A DNA stretch of 64,000 nucleotides from Pseudolysinimonas_A sp041984585 (GTDB lineage Bacteria; Actinomycetota; Actinomycetes; Actinomycetales; Microbacteriaceae): the NCBI GenBank assembly GCA_041984585.1, contig JBHIXX010000005.1:25868-89867 (forward strand), written 5' to 3'. Of the stretch, positions 42,048 to 49,329 are shown in pieces. The translations under genes and the position numbers were made by a program. The notes beneath the pieces were generated by a model. That model saw only the letters and a list, made by a program, of their open reading frames with translations, did no database searches and was not told the DNA's origin. Position 1 is the stretch's first letter. Each line of letters opens with the position of its first letter.

Positions 42048-43370
42048 TCAGGTGCGCCGGGTCTCGGCCTCGACGATCGCGATCTCCGAGGTCGCCAGCT
42101 CGCGCTCCACGGCGGTGCGCCCGCTGCGGATGCGGACCGGCCAGCGCCGCTCCGGCTCCCAGGTGAGGTGCAGGCTGCGCACCCGGGCGTAGTAGCCGAG
42201 CAGGATCAGGATGATGAGGGCGCCCGCCGCCGCGCCGACCAGCATCGCCGCACGGGGACTCGCGACCTCGGCGATCCATCCGATCACCGGAGCGCCGACG
42301 GGGGTCCCGCCGACGAAGATCGCCATGTAGAGCGCCATCACGCGACCGCGCATCGCGGGCGGGGTGGTGGTCTGCACGTAGGCGTTCGCGGTCGTCATGA
42401 TCGTCATCGCGGCGACGCCGACGGCGACGAGGGCGACGCCGAACACCCACGGGTCGGGGGCGAGCGCCGCGAGGGTCATCCCCGCGGTGGCCACGGCGGC
42501 GGCGTAGCCGATCATCGCGATCCGCGGCACGTCGCGGCGGGCGGCGAGCAGCGCGCCGGAGACGGATCCGATGGCGAGCACCGACGACAGCACGCCGTAG
42601 TCGGCGGGGCCGAGGCCGAACTCGATGCGCGACATGGTCGAGATGTAGACGGCGAAGTTCATGCCGAGCGTGCCCCACAGGAAGATCAGCACCAGGACGA
42701 GCACGATGTCGGCCCGTCCGCGCACGTAGCGCAGCCCGTCGATCAGGGCGCCGGGACCGCGCCGGGAGCGCTCGGGCACGACCAGCCGGGTGCGCAGCAG
42801 GGCGAGCGCGACGATCACCGGGATGAAGGTGGCGACGTTGAGCAGGAACACCCATCCCGTGCCGATCGCGGCCACGAGCAGCCCCGCGACGCCGGGGCCG
42901 ATGAGTCGGGCGGAGTTGAACGACGCCGAGTTGAGGGCGACCGCGTTCGCGAGCTGGTCGCCGGGGACGAGCTCGCCGACGAACGCCTGCCGCGCGGGCG
43001 CGTCGAACGCGGCGGCGACGCCGAGCGCCAGCGCGAAGAGGTACACCATCCAGAGCTCGACCACGCCGGTGAGCGTGACGGCGGCCAGTCCGCCGGCGAG
43101 CGCGGCCATCGCCAGCTGCGTGATCAGCAGCACGCGTCGGCGGTCGAACCGGTCGGCCACCATGCCGGTGAACGGGACGAGCAGCAGCATCGGAGCGAAC
43201 TGCAGTCCGACGGTGAGGCCGACCGCGCTCGCGTCGTCGTCGGTGAGGTCGGTGAGCACCAGCCAGTCCTGGGCGATGCGCTGCATCCAGGTGCCGACGT
43301 TCGACACGAGCGCGCCGGCGAACCACATCCGGTAGTCGCGCACGCCGAGCGACCGGAACATCGCGCTCAC
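42048..43370 (-). CDS. MFS transporter (Enterobactin exporter/DHA3-like)
   Basis: A 440-residue major facilitator with about twelve membrane segments. LGVRDYRMWFAGALVSNVGTWMQRIAQDWLVL at the N-terminus and GMVADRFDRRRVLLITQ (the A-motif between helices 2 and 3) match the DHA3 exporter subgroup (COG0477/MFS_3). It lies behind and overlaps a MarR regulator gene (ATGA at 43367-43370), the usual arrangement for an inducible drug or metabolite exporter. The substrate is unknown. Confidence 0.9.
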   Translation of the reverse strand: MSAMFRSLGVRDYRMWFAGALVSNVGTWMQRIAQDWLVLTDLTDDDASAVGLTVGLQFAPMLLLVPFTGMVADRFDRRRVLLITQLAMAALAGGLAAVTLTGVVELWMVYLFALALGVAAAFDAPARQAFVGELVPGDQLANAVALNSASFNSARLIGPGVAGLLVAAIGTGWVFLLNVATFIPVIVALALLRTRLVVPERSRRGPGALIDGLRYVRGRADIVLVLVLIFLWGTLGMNFAVYISTMSRIEFGLGPADYGVLSSVLAIGSVSGALLAARRDVPRIAMIGYAAAVATAGMTLAALAPDPWVFGVALVAVGVAAMTIMTTANAYVQTTTPPAMRGRVMALYMAIFVGGTPVGAPVIGWIAEVASPRAAMLVGAAAGALIILILLGYYARVRSLHLTWEPERRWPVRIRSGRTAVERELATSEIAIVEAETRRT

Positions 43371-43786
43371 GCGTCGGCCAGCTTCCGCAGCACCGGGGCG
43401 GCGTCGGCGAGGGCGCGGCGCTCGGCGGGGCTGAGCTCGGCGAGGCGCTCCGAGAACCAGAGGCGCCGCCGGCGACGGGTCTCGGCGATGGTGGCGCGCC
43501 CGGCGTCGGTGAGGCGCACGAACACCCGGCGGGCGTCGTCGGCGTCCTTCTCGCGGCGCACCAGACCGGCCTCCTCGAGGCAGTTGACGGTGCGGTTCAT
43601 CGACGGCGGCGTCACGCGCTCCAGGTCGGCGAGCGCGCCGGGCGTGAGGCCCTCGTCGGCGTTGTGCACGTGGAACAGCACGCCGAGCTGCGTGTCGCTC
43701 AGGTGGTCGTCGCCGCGGTTCGCCCGGATGCGGCGCGCCACCCGCTGGATGAGGAAGCGGAGGTCGTCATCGGGGTCGTCGGACAT
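43367..43786 (-). CDS. MarR-family regulator of the adjacent MFS exporter
   Basis: A 139-residue winged-helix protein: LRFLIQRVARRIRANRGDDHLSDTQLGVLFHVHNADEGLTPGALADLERVTPPSMNRTVNCLEEAGLVRREKDADDARRVFVRLT spans the DNA-binding region and wing. I start it at the ATG at 43786 because TAGGCT lies seven bases upstream; an ATG at 43792 would add two residues and lie inside the operator. It overlaps the exporter gene. TTAG...CTAA repeats cover its promoter and the one for the divergent hydrolase, so it may control both sides. Confidence 0.88.
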   Translation of the reverse strand: MSDDPDDDLRFLIQRVARRIRANRGDDHLSDTQLGVLFHVHNADEGLTPGALADLERVTPPSMNRTVNCLEEAGLVRREKDADDARRVFVRLTDAGRATIAETRRRRRLWFSERLAELSPAERRALADAAPVLRKLADA

Positions 43787-43790
43787 GATC

Positions 43791-43818
43791 ATTAGCCTAA
43801 CTCATTAGAGTAGCTAAT
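43791..43818. promoter_or_regulatory. AT-rich MarR operator region
   Basis: Two TTAG/CTAA inverted repeats, TTAG-C-CTAA (43792-43800) and TTAG-AGTAG-CTAA (43805-43817), with ACTC-ATTA-GAGT between them, overlap the regulator's TAGGCT -10 (minus, 43794-43799). Confidence 0.7.
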
Positions 43819-43854
43819 TGCCGGGCGCGAGTAGCCTGAGGGCGAGGAGGGCCC

Positions 43855-44739
43855 ATGGTCGAGTTCACCGCGGCGCGAGGCGACTACACGTTCGTCGATG
43901 CCGAGGGCGTCACCATCCACTACTACGTGTGGCGGGCCGGCACCCCGCGCGGGGTGGTGCAGATCGTGCACGGCGTCGGCGAGTACGCCACCCGCTACGA
44001 GCACGTCGCCCAGGCCCTCGTGCGCGCCGGGTACGTCGTCTACGCCGGTGACCTGCGCGGCCACGGCGAGACCGGCGTCGAGCAGTACGGCGGCGACCTC
44101 TCGCGGCTCGGCCGTCTCGGGCCGGGCGGCGTCCCGGCCACCATCGCCGGCATCCGACGCATCGCCGCGATCGCCGCCGAGGAGCACCCTCGCCTGCCGC
44201 TGGTGCTGCTCGGGCACAGCCTCGGCTCGATCTTCGCCCAGATGATGATCGACGCCGACGTCGAGCCCTACGACGCCGTCGTGCTGAGCGGCACCCCGTA
44301 CCGGACGCTGCTGCACATGAACGGGGGCGACCTCAACAAGCCGTGGGCCGCGCCGGACGCGCTCGGCACCGAGTGGCTGAGCCGCGACCCGGCGGTCGGC
44401 AGCGCGTTCGCCGCCGATCCGCTCACCTTCGACGCCAAGGTGCTCGACCTGTTCGGGCTGCGGGAGACGCTGCGGCTGCTCGGCACGCCCGGCCGGGTCG
44501 CCCGCGACGTGCCGATGCTCATCCAGATCGGCAGCGAGGACACCCTCGGCGGCCCGAAGAGCGTCGACCTGCTGGCCCGCGCCTACCGGCGGAAGGGCGG
44601 CCTGAGCGACGTCGAGGTGCGGATCTACCCGGGCGCCCGGCACGAGGTCTACAACGAGCTCAACCGCGACGAGGTGATCGCCGACCTCGTGGCCTGGCTC
44701 GACGCGCACGTTCCCGACGCCCCCGCGCGCTCCCGCTGA
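43855..44739 (+). CDS. Alpha/beta hydrolase (lysophospholipase/monoglyceride-lipase-like)
   Basis: A 294-residue serine hydrolase of the Hydrolase_4 type: VQIVHGVGEYATRYEHVAQALVRAGYVVYAGDLRGHGET is the family hallmark, LLGHSLGSIFAQ holds the nucleophile, IGSEDTLGG supplies an acid, and YPGARHEVYNELNRDEV the histidine. There is no signal peptide. GAGGAGG (43844-43850) precedes the ATG, and TAGCCT (43832-43837) is a likely -10. A hairpin GCCCGG-AA-CCGGGC follows the stop. Confidence 0.87.
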   Translation: MVEFTAARGDYTFVDAEGVTIHYYVWRAGTPRGVVQIVHGVGEYATRYEHVAQALVRAGYVVYAGDLRGHGETGVEQYGGDLSRLGRLGPGGVPATIAGIRRIAAIAAEEHPRLPLVLLGHSLGSIFAQMMIDADVEPYDAVVLSGTPYRTLLHMNGGDLNKPWAAPDALGTEWLSRDPAVGSAFAADPLTFDAKVLDLFGLRETLRLLGTPGRVARDVPMLIQIGSEDTLGGPKSVDLLARAYRRKGGLSDVEVRIYPGARHEVYNELNRDEVIADLVAWLDAHVPDAPARSR

Positions 44740-44741
44740 CC

Positions 44742-44755
44742 GCCCGGAACCGGGC
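44742..44755 (+). terminator. Short GC hairpin after the hydrolase gene
   Basis: GCCCGG-AA-CCGGGC has six-base arms (in RNA, five pairs with a 4-base loop), placed between the hydrolase stop and the next operon's iron box. Confidence 0.4.
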
Positions 44756-44767
44756 CCGCCTCGCGGG

Positions 44768-44790
44768 TTAGGCTTGCCTTTCCAGGAGGA
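44768..44790 (+). promoter_or_regulatory. DtxR/IdeR-like box and -10 of the lipoate-ligase/hmuUV operon
   Basis: TTAGGCTTGCCTTTCCAGG (from 44768) matches 12 of 19 positions of the DtxR/IdeR consensus as remembered and begins like the hmuT box. It contains TAGGCT (44769-44774), a plausible -10. AGGAGGA (44784-44790) is the ribosome binding site of the first gene. Confidence 0.6.
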
Positions 44791-44794
44791 TCCG

Positions 44795-45844
44795 ATGCAC
44801 GGCGAGTTCAAGGTGCCCGGCGGCAAGCTCGTCGTCGTCGACCTCGACGTCGTCGACGACCGCCTCGCGAACGTGCGGGTGGCGGGCGACTTCTTCCTCG
44901 AGCCCGACGAGGCGCTCAGCGCCATCGACGCGGCGCTCACCGGGCTGCCGTCGGGCTCCGACGCCAAGACCCTCGCCGCCGCCGTGCAGTCCGCGCTCCC
45001 CGACGAGGCGGTGCTGCTCGGCTTCGGCCCCGAGTCGGTGGCCACCGCTGTGCGCCGCGCCCTGCAGAGCGCGACCGGATGGCGCGACTACGACTGGCAA
45101 CTGGTGCACCCGGGCCCGCTCGATCCGCGCCTGCACCTCGCCCTCGACCAGGTGCTCACCGAGGAGGTCGGCGAGGGGCGCAGAAAGCCCACCCTGCGCA
45201 TCTGGGAGTGGGACAAGCCCGCGGTCGTGATCGGCAGCTTCCAGTCCGTGCGCAACGAGGTCGACCCCGACAACGCGGCGAAGTACGGGTTCGACGTGGT
45301 GCGCCGCATCTCCGGCGGCGGCGCGATGTTCATGGACGCCGGCGCCATCATCACCTACTCGCTGTCGGCGCCGATCGACCTCGTGCAGGGCATGTCGTTC
45401 GCGGAGAGCTACGCCTTCCTCGACGAGTGGGCGGTGCTCGCGCTGCGCAGCCTCGGCGTCGACGCGAGCTACGTGCCGCTCAACGACATCGCGAGCCCGG
45501 CGGGCAAGATCGGCGGCGCGGCGCAGAAGCGACTCGGCAACGGCGGGGTGCTGCACCACGTGACGATGGCGTACGACATGGACGGCGACCGGATGATGGA
45601 GGTGCTGCGCATCGGCCGCGAGAAGCTCTCCGACAAGGGCGTCGCGAGCGCCGCGAAGCGCGTCGACCCGCTGCGCAGTCAGACCGGGGCCACCCGGGAG
45701 GCGATCATCGAGCGGATGATCGACACCTTCCGCGGACTGCACGGCCTCACCGAGGGCGAGATCACCCCGGAGGAGTACGCCCGCGCCGAGGAGCTGGTGC
45801 GCGACAAGTTCGCGACCGACGAGTGGCTGCACCGGGTCCCGTGA
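44795..45844 (+). CDS. Lipoate-protein ligase A-like protein with N-terminal accessory domain
   Basis: A 349-residue protein. The catalytic biotin/lipoate ligase fold starts near residue 100 (LVHPGPLDPRLHLALDQVLTEE, LRIWEWDKPAVVIGSFQSVRNEVD, DVVRRISGGGAMFMDAGAIITYSL, GKIGGAAQKRLGNGGVLHHVTM), including the RR-x-SGGGA motif. Residues 1-85 (GEFKVPGGKLVVVDLDVVDDRLANVRVAGDFFLEPDEALSAIDAAL) look like the accessory domain usually found at the C-terminus of LplA or as separate LplB. It would attach lipoate or octanoate to target enzymes. It shares an iron-boxed operon with haem importer genes and overlaps hmuU by four bases (GTGA). Confidence 0.85.
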   Translation: MHGEFKVPGGKLVVVDLDVVDDRLANVRVAGDFFLEPDEALSAIDAALTGLPSGSDAKTLAAAVQSALPDEAVLLGFGPESVATAVRRALQSATGWRDYDWQLVHPGPLDPRLHLALDQVLTEEVGEGRRKPTLRIWEWDKPAVVIGSFQSVRNEVDPDNAAKYGFDVVRRISGGGAMFMDAGAIITYSLSAPIDLVQGMSFAESYAFLDEWAVLALRSLGVDASYVPLNDIASPAGKIGGAAQKRLGNGGVLHHVTMAYDMDGDRMMEVLRIGREKLSDKGVASAAKRVDPLRSQTGATREAIIERMIDTFRGLHGLTEGEITPEEYARAEELVRDKFATDEWLHRVP

Positions 45845-46869
45845 GGAAGGTCATCGTCGGGGCCGCGCTCGCGGTCGTGCTGCTGGGCGGCATCCTGCTC
45901 TCGGCTCTGCTCGGGCAGCTGCCGGTCACGCCCACCGAGGTCGTCGGCTCGCTGCTGCGCGCCGCCGGCATCCCGAACGGATGGGCCCCCACCGACGACA
46001 TCGTCGAGTCGACCCTGTGGGTCGTGCGGTTCCCGCGGATCGTCATGGCGATGGCCGTGGGCGCCGCGCTCGCGACGGCCGGTGCGGTGATGCAGGCCAT
46101 CTTCGGCAACCCGCTCGCCGAGCCGGGCGTGGTGGGCGTCTCGTCGGGGGCGGCTCTCGGCGCCGCCGCCGGCATCGTGCTCGGCGTCACGGCGCTCGGC
46201 GACTACGCGGTCGCACTGCTCGCCTTCCTCGGCGGGCTCGCCGCGACCCTGCTGGTCTACCTGGTCGCCCGCGCCAACGGGCGCACCGAGGTGGTCACCC
46301 TGCTGCTCACCGGCATCGCGGTGAACGCGTTCGCCGGGGCGGGCCTCGCGTTCGTGCTGTTCCTCGCCGACACGGCCAGTCGCGAACAGATCGTGTTCTG
46401 GCAGCTCGGCTCGCTCAACGGCTCGCTGTGGCACGAGGTGATCGTCGTCGTGGTGGTCGCCGTCGTCGGCGTCGTCGCCTCGGTGCTGCTCGGCCGACGG
46501 TTCGACCTGCTCGCCCTCGGCGAGCGCAACGCGCGGCACCTGGGTCTCGACGTCGAGCGGCTGCGCATCCTCTCGATCGTGCTCGTCGCCCTGCTCACCG
46601 GCGCCGCGGTCGCCTTCGTCGGCATCGTGAGCTTCGTCGGCCTCGTGGTGCCGCACGTCATGCGCATGCTGCTCGGACCCCGCCACCGCGGCCTGCTCAT
46701 CGCGTCGGCGTTCGGCGGGGCCGTGCTGATGATCGCCTCCGACCTGCTGGCGCGCACCGTCGTCCCGGGCGCCGAGCTGCCGATCGGGATGCTCACCTCC
46801 CTCGTCGGGGGCCCGTTCTTCTTCTTCCTGCTCTATCGGCAGCGGCGCCGATCGGGGGGATGGGCGTGA
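45841..46869 (+). CDS. hmuU: Haem ABC transporter permease (FecCD family)
   Basis: A 342-residue membrane protein with about ten helices. LWVVRFPRIVMAMAVGAALATAGAVMQAIFGNPLAEPGVVGVSSGAALGA is the canonical FecCD/HmuU entry (RxPR, G-NPLA-P-xLG type loop), ALGERNARHLGLDVERLRI is the ATPase-coupling loop, and VAFVGIVSFVGLVVPHVMRMLLGPRHRGL the conserved last third. It overlaps the genes on both sides (GTGA). HmuT, the probable binding protein, is encoded 24 kb upstream behind a similar iron box. Confidence 0.9.
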   Translation: MRKVIVGAALAVVLLGGILLSALLGQLPVTPTEVVGSLLRAAGIPNGWAPTDDIVESTLWVVRFPRIVMAMAVGAALATAGAVMQAIFGNPLAEPGVVGVSSGAALGAAAGIVLGVTALGDYAVALLAFLGGLAATLLVYLVARANGRTEVVTLLLTGIAVNAFAGAGLAFVLFLADTASREQIVFWQLGSLNGSLWHEVIVVVVVAVVGVVASVLLGRRFDLLALGERNARHLGLDVERLRILSIVLVALLTGAAVAFVGIVSFVGLVVPHVMRMLLGPRHRGLLIASAFGGAVLMIASDLLARTVVPGAELPIGMLTSLVGGPFFFFLLYRQRRRSGGWA

Positions 46870-47627
46870 GCGCCCTCGCGGCATCCGGGGTCACCGTCGA
46901 GCTGGACGGGCGTCCCGTGCTGCGCGACGTCTCGGTCGCCGTCTCCGGCGGCGAGGTGCTGGCGCTGGTCGGCCCCAACGGGGCGGGCAAGTCGACGCTG
47001 CTCGCGGTGCTCTCCGGGGAGCGGCATCCGGATGCCGGACGGGTCACCCTCGACGGCCGCGCGATCGGATCGTTCGGCGCGATGGAGCTGGCCCGCCGCC
47101 GCGCCGTGCTCACCCAGGAGAACGCGCTCTCGTTCCCGTTCCGCGTGCTCGAGGTCGTGCAGATGGGCCGGTCGCCGTGGACCCGCACCGCGGACCTCGC
47201 CGACGACACCGCGGCCGTGTCGGATGCGATGGCGCTCGCCGACGTCACCCACCTGGCCCACCGCCGCTTCACCGAGCTGTCGGGCGGCGAGCGCGCCCGG
47301 GTCTCCCTCGCGCGGGTGCTGGCGCAGCGCACCGACATCGTCTTCCTCGACGAGCCGACCGCCGCGCTCGACCTGCGCCACCAGGAGGACGTCCTGCGCA
47401 TCGCGCGGGAGCTCGCCGCGGCCGGACGTGCGGTGGTCGTCGTCGTGCACGACCTCAGCCTCGCCGGCGCCGTCGCGGATCGGGTGGGGCTGCTGTCGGC
47501 GGGCGCCCTGGTCGCCGACGGCCCGCCCGTCGACGTGCTGACCGCCGACCGGATCGGAGCCGTCTACGGGCTCGACGTCGACATCGTCGACGTCGCCGGG
47601 CGTCCGGTGGTCGTGCCCCGCCGCTGA
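46866..47627 (+). CDS. hmuV: Haem ABC transporter ATP-binding protein
   Basis: A 253-residue ATPase with Walker A GPNGAGKSTLL, Q-loop RRRAVLTQENALSFPFRVLEVVQMGRSPW (HmuV/BtuD-like), signature LSGGERARVSLARVLAQ, Walker B IVFLDEPTAALD and H-loop VVHDLSLAG. It should power HmuU for haem import. Its GTG overlaps the hmuU stop. It is the last gene of the operon; about 90 bases follow before a small membrane-protein gene with its own promoter. Confidence 0.9.
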   Translation: MSALAASGVTVELDGRPVLRDVSVAVSGGEVLALVGPNGAGKSTLLAVLSGERHPDAGRVTLDGRAIGSFGAMELARRRAVLTQENALSFPFRVLEVVQMGRSPWTRTADLADDTAAVSDAMALADVTHLAHRRFTELSGGERARVSLARVLAQRTDIVFLDEPTAALDLRHQEDVLRIARELAAAGRAVVVVVHDLSLAGAVADRVGLLSAGALVADGPPVDVLTADRIGAVYGLDVDIVDVAGRPVVVPRR

Positions 47628-47705
47628 CCCGCCCGAGCAGCTGCCCGCGCGGCGGTCGGCGGACGGCTCGCCGTCGCTCCCCGGGTCGCGCGCAGCCGGG
47701 CTGCG

Positions 47706-47711
47706 TAAGCT
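47706..47711 (+). promoter_or_regulatory. Leaderless -10 (TAAGCT) of the small membrane-protein gene
   Basis: TAAGCT lies six bases before the GTG at 47718. It shows that the gene is transcribed separately from hmuV. A GACGGC/GCCGTC repeat at 47662-47675 in the same gap may end the hmu transcript. Confidence 0.6.
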
Positions 47712-47717
47712 GCCCGC

Positions 47718-48002
47718 GTGTCCTGGGTGCCGTTCGTGATCGTCGCGGGTGTCGTCGTGCTCGCCGGCGTCGTCGGCCAGCTCACCGGAGTGATGGACTT
47801 CCGGTCGAAGAAGGGCGCCCGCGCGACGTCGGGCAACATCCTCGCCCCGATCGACGGGCTGTTCGCGCCCAACCGCCAGGAGGCGATGCAGGAGCTGGAG
47901 CGGCAGACCGAGCTGCCCGCGCCGGCGCCGACTCCCGGTGACGGCCCGTCCGACGTGTTCTCCGGTCGGGTGCGCATCGACCTCTCCGACCCGCGCGACT
48001 GA
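47718..48002 (+). CDS. Small membrane protein of unknown function
   Basis: A 94-residue protein with one N-terminal membrane helix (VPFVIVAGVVVLAGVVGQLTG, about residues 4-24) followed by a cytoplasmic or external part rich in Ala, Pro and acidic residues (SGNILAPIDGLFAPNRQEAMQELERQTELPAPAP) and an acidic C-terminus. No known domain is recognised. The composition and codon use match the surrounding genes, and a leaderless promoter supports it as real. It is convergent with the acetyltransferase gene. Confidence 0.7.
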   Translation: MSWVPFVIVAGVVVLAGVVGQLTGVMDFRSKKGARATSGNILAPIDGLFAPNRQEAMQELERQTELPAPAPTPGDGPSDVFSGRVRIDLSDPRD

Positions 48003-48013
48003 CGGCTCGCCGG

Positions 48014-48349
48014 TCAGCGCTCGGTGAGGTCCGCGTACTCGGGGTGCTCCTCGATGTAACGCCGCACGAACGGGCACCGGGCCACCACCCGCTCTCCCGT
48101 CACCCGCACCTCGTCGAGCGCTGCGCGCACGAGCCGCGAGCCGAGTCCGCGCTCTTGCAGGCTCGGGTCGACCTCGGTGTGGGTGAACACGATCGCGCCG
48201 TCGCGCCGCCGGTACTGCGACTCGCCGATGACGGTGTCGCCGCGCAGCAGCACGAAGCGCGACTCGTCCGGGCGGTCCTCCACCCGATCCGCCCGGGGCG
48301 GGGAGTCGTGCTCCGCGGCGGCGTCGGGAGTCGGGTCGGCGTCGGTCAT
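48014..48349 (-). CDS. GNAT-like N-acetyltransferase (COG2388 family)
   Basis: A 111-residue compact acetyltransferase. RFVLLRGDTVIGESQYRRRDGAIVFTHTEVDPSLQERGLGSRLVRAALDEVR contains the acetyl-CoA-binding Q-ERGLGS-L loop, and CPFVRRYIEEHPEYADL is the characteristic C-terminus of the COG2388 group. The substrate is unknown. The leaderless start is marked by TACGGT (minus, 48356-48361) six bases before the ATG. The first 30 residues are acidic and probably disordered. Confidence 0.85.
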   Translation of the reverse strand: MTDADPTPDAAAEHDSPPRADRVEDRPDESRFVLLRGDTVIGESQYRRRDGAIVFTHTEVDPSLQERGLGSRLVRAALDEVRVTGERVVARCPFVRRYIEEHPEYADLTER

Positions 48350-48386
48350 GGTCCGACCGTAGGCGATCCGCTCCGTCCGCGCCGGG

Positions 48387-49232
48387 TCAGCCCTGCGAGC
48401 CCCGGTCGACCAGCTCGGTCGGCATGATCGTGCTCGCCGGCACCTGCTCCCCGGCGATCAGCCGCAGCAGCAGCTCCGCCATCCGTCGGCCCACGGCCTG
48501 GGTGGGCTGAGCCACGGTGGTGAGCGGGGGGATCGCGGTCTGTGCGGCGTAGTCGTCGTCGAAGGTGACCAGGCCGAGGTCGGCCGGCACCCGCACGCCG
48601 CGCTCGTGCAGCACGCCGAGCGCGCCCGACGCCATCTGGGCGCTCGCCACGAACACGCCGTCGACGCCCCGCCGCGCGTCGAGGATGTGCCGCATCGCGC
48701 GGGCCCCGCTGGCGGGGGCGAAGTCGCCGTGCAACACCGACTCCGGCTCGAGACCCGCGTCGGCGAGCGCCGCCTCGAAGCCGGCGAGCCGGTCGACGCC
48801 CGCCGACATGTCGGCCGGGCCGGCGATGGTGGCGATGCGCCGCCGTCCCGCGGCGACGAGCTTCTCGGTCACGGCGCGGGCGGCGCCGGCGTTGTCGATG
48901 TCGACGTAGGCGGTGGGGGTGAAGCCGGCGGTCATCGGCCGACCGCCGAACACGACCGGGAGGTCGGCCGGGAGCGCCACATGGGCCTCGTCGTCGGCGT
49001 GGTGCGAGATGACGAGCACGCCGTCGGCGTTGCCGCCCTGCAGGTAGCGCCGGGTCTTGACGGCATCCGCCTCGGTCGCCATCAGCAGGGTCAGCGTGTA
49101 GTCCGTGCCGGAGAGGTGCATGGCGGCGCCCTGCACCACCGAGGCGAGGTACGGATCGGCGAAGAACCGTCCGGTGCTCTCGGGGATGAGCAGTGCGATC
49201 GTGGGTTCGGACCGGTCGCGTGGGGTGGTCAT
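48387..49232 (-). CDS. LacI-type sugar-sensor protein lacking the DNA-binding domain
   Basis: A 281-residue protein that aligns with only the effector domain of LacI regulators: PTIALLIPESTGRFFADPYLASVVQGAAMHLSGTDYTLTLLMATEAD, DGVLVISHHADDEAHVALPADLPVVFGGRP, YVDIDNAGAARAVTEKLVAAGRRRIATIAGP and DGVFVASAQMASGALGVLHERG. No helix-turn-helix precedes residue 12, and the gap to the next gene is too short to hide one. It probably starts at the ATG at 49232, with GAGAAGTGAG upstream; ATGs at 49250 and 49256 are alternatives. It may act by pairing with another LacI protein, or it is a degraded repressor. Confidence 0.75.
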   Translation of the reverse strand: MTTPRDRSEPTIALLIPESTGRFFADPYLASVVQGAAMHLSGTDYTLTLLMATEADAVKTRRYLQGGNADGVLVISHHADDEAHVALPADLPVVFGGRPMTAGFTPTAYVDIDNAGAARAVTEKLVAAGRRRIATIAGPADMSAGVDRLAGFEAALADAGLEPESVLHGDFAPASGARAMRHILDARRGVDGVFVASAQMASGALGVLHERGVRVPADLGLVTFDDDYAAQTAIPPLTTVAQPTQAVGRRMAELLLRLIAGEQVPASTIMPTELVDRGSQG

Positions 49233-49254
49233 CGACTCACTTCTCGGCATCGCC

Positions 49255-49271
49255 ATGGGGAGCGTACCCAT
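49255..49271. promoter_or_regulatory. CG-centred palindrome upstream of the HTH-less LacI gene
   Basis: ATGGGGA-GCG-TACCCAT has arms matching at 6 of 7 positions. It overlaps the minus-strand hexamer TACGCT (49261-49266), a likely -10, so it looks like the autoregulatory operator of a complete LacI protein. Confidence 0.5.
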
Positions 49272-49329
49272 GAGCGTAGGTCGGCCCGGATGCCGCGTCA
49301 ACGCCGCCGACCCGCGGCGGGACGCGGGT

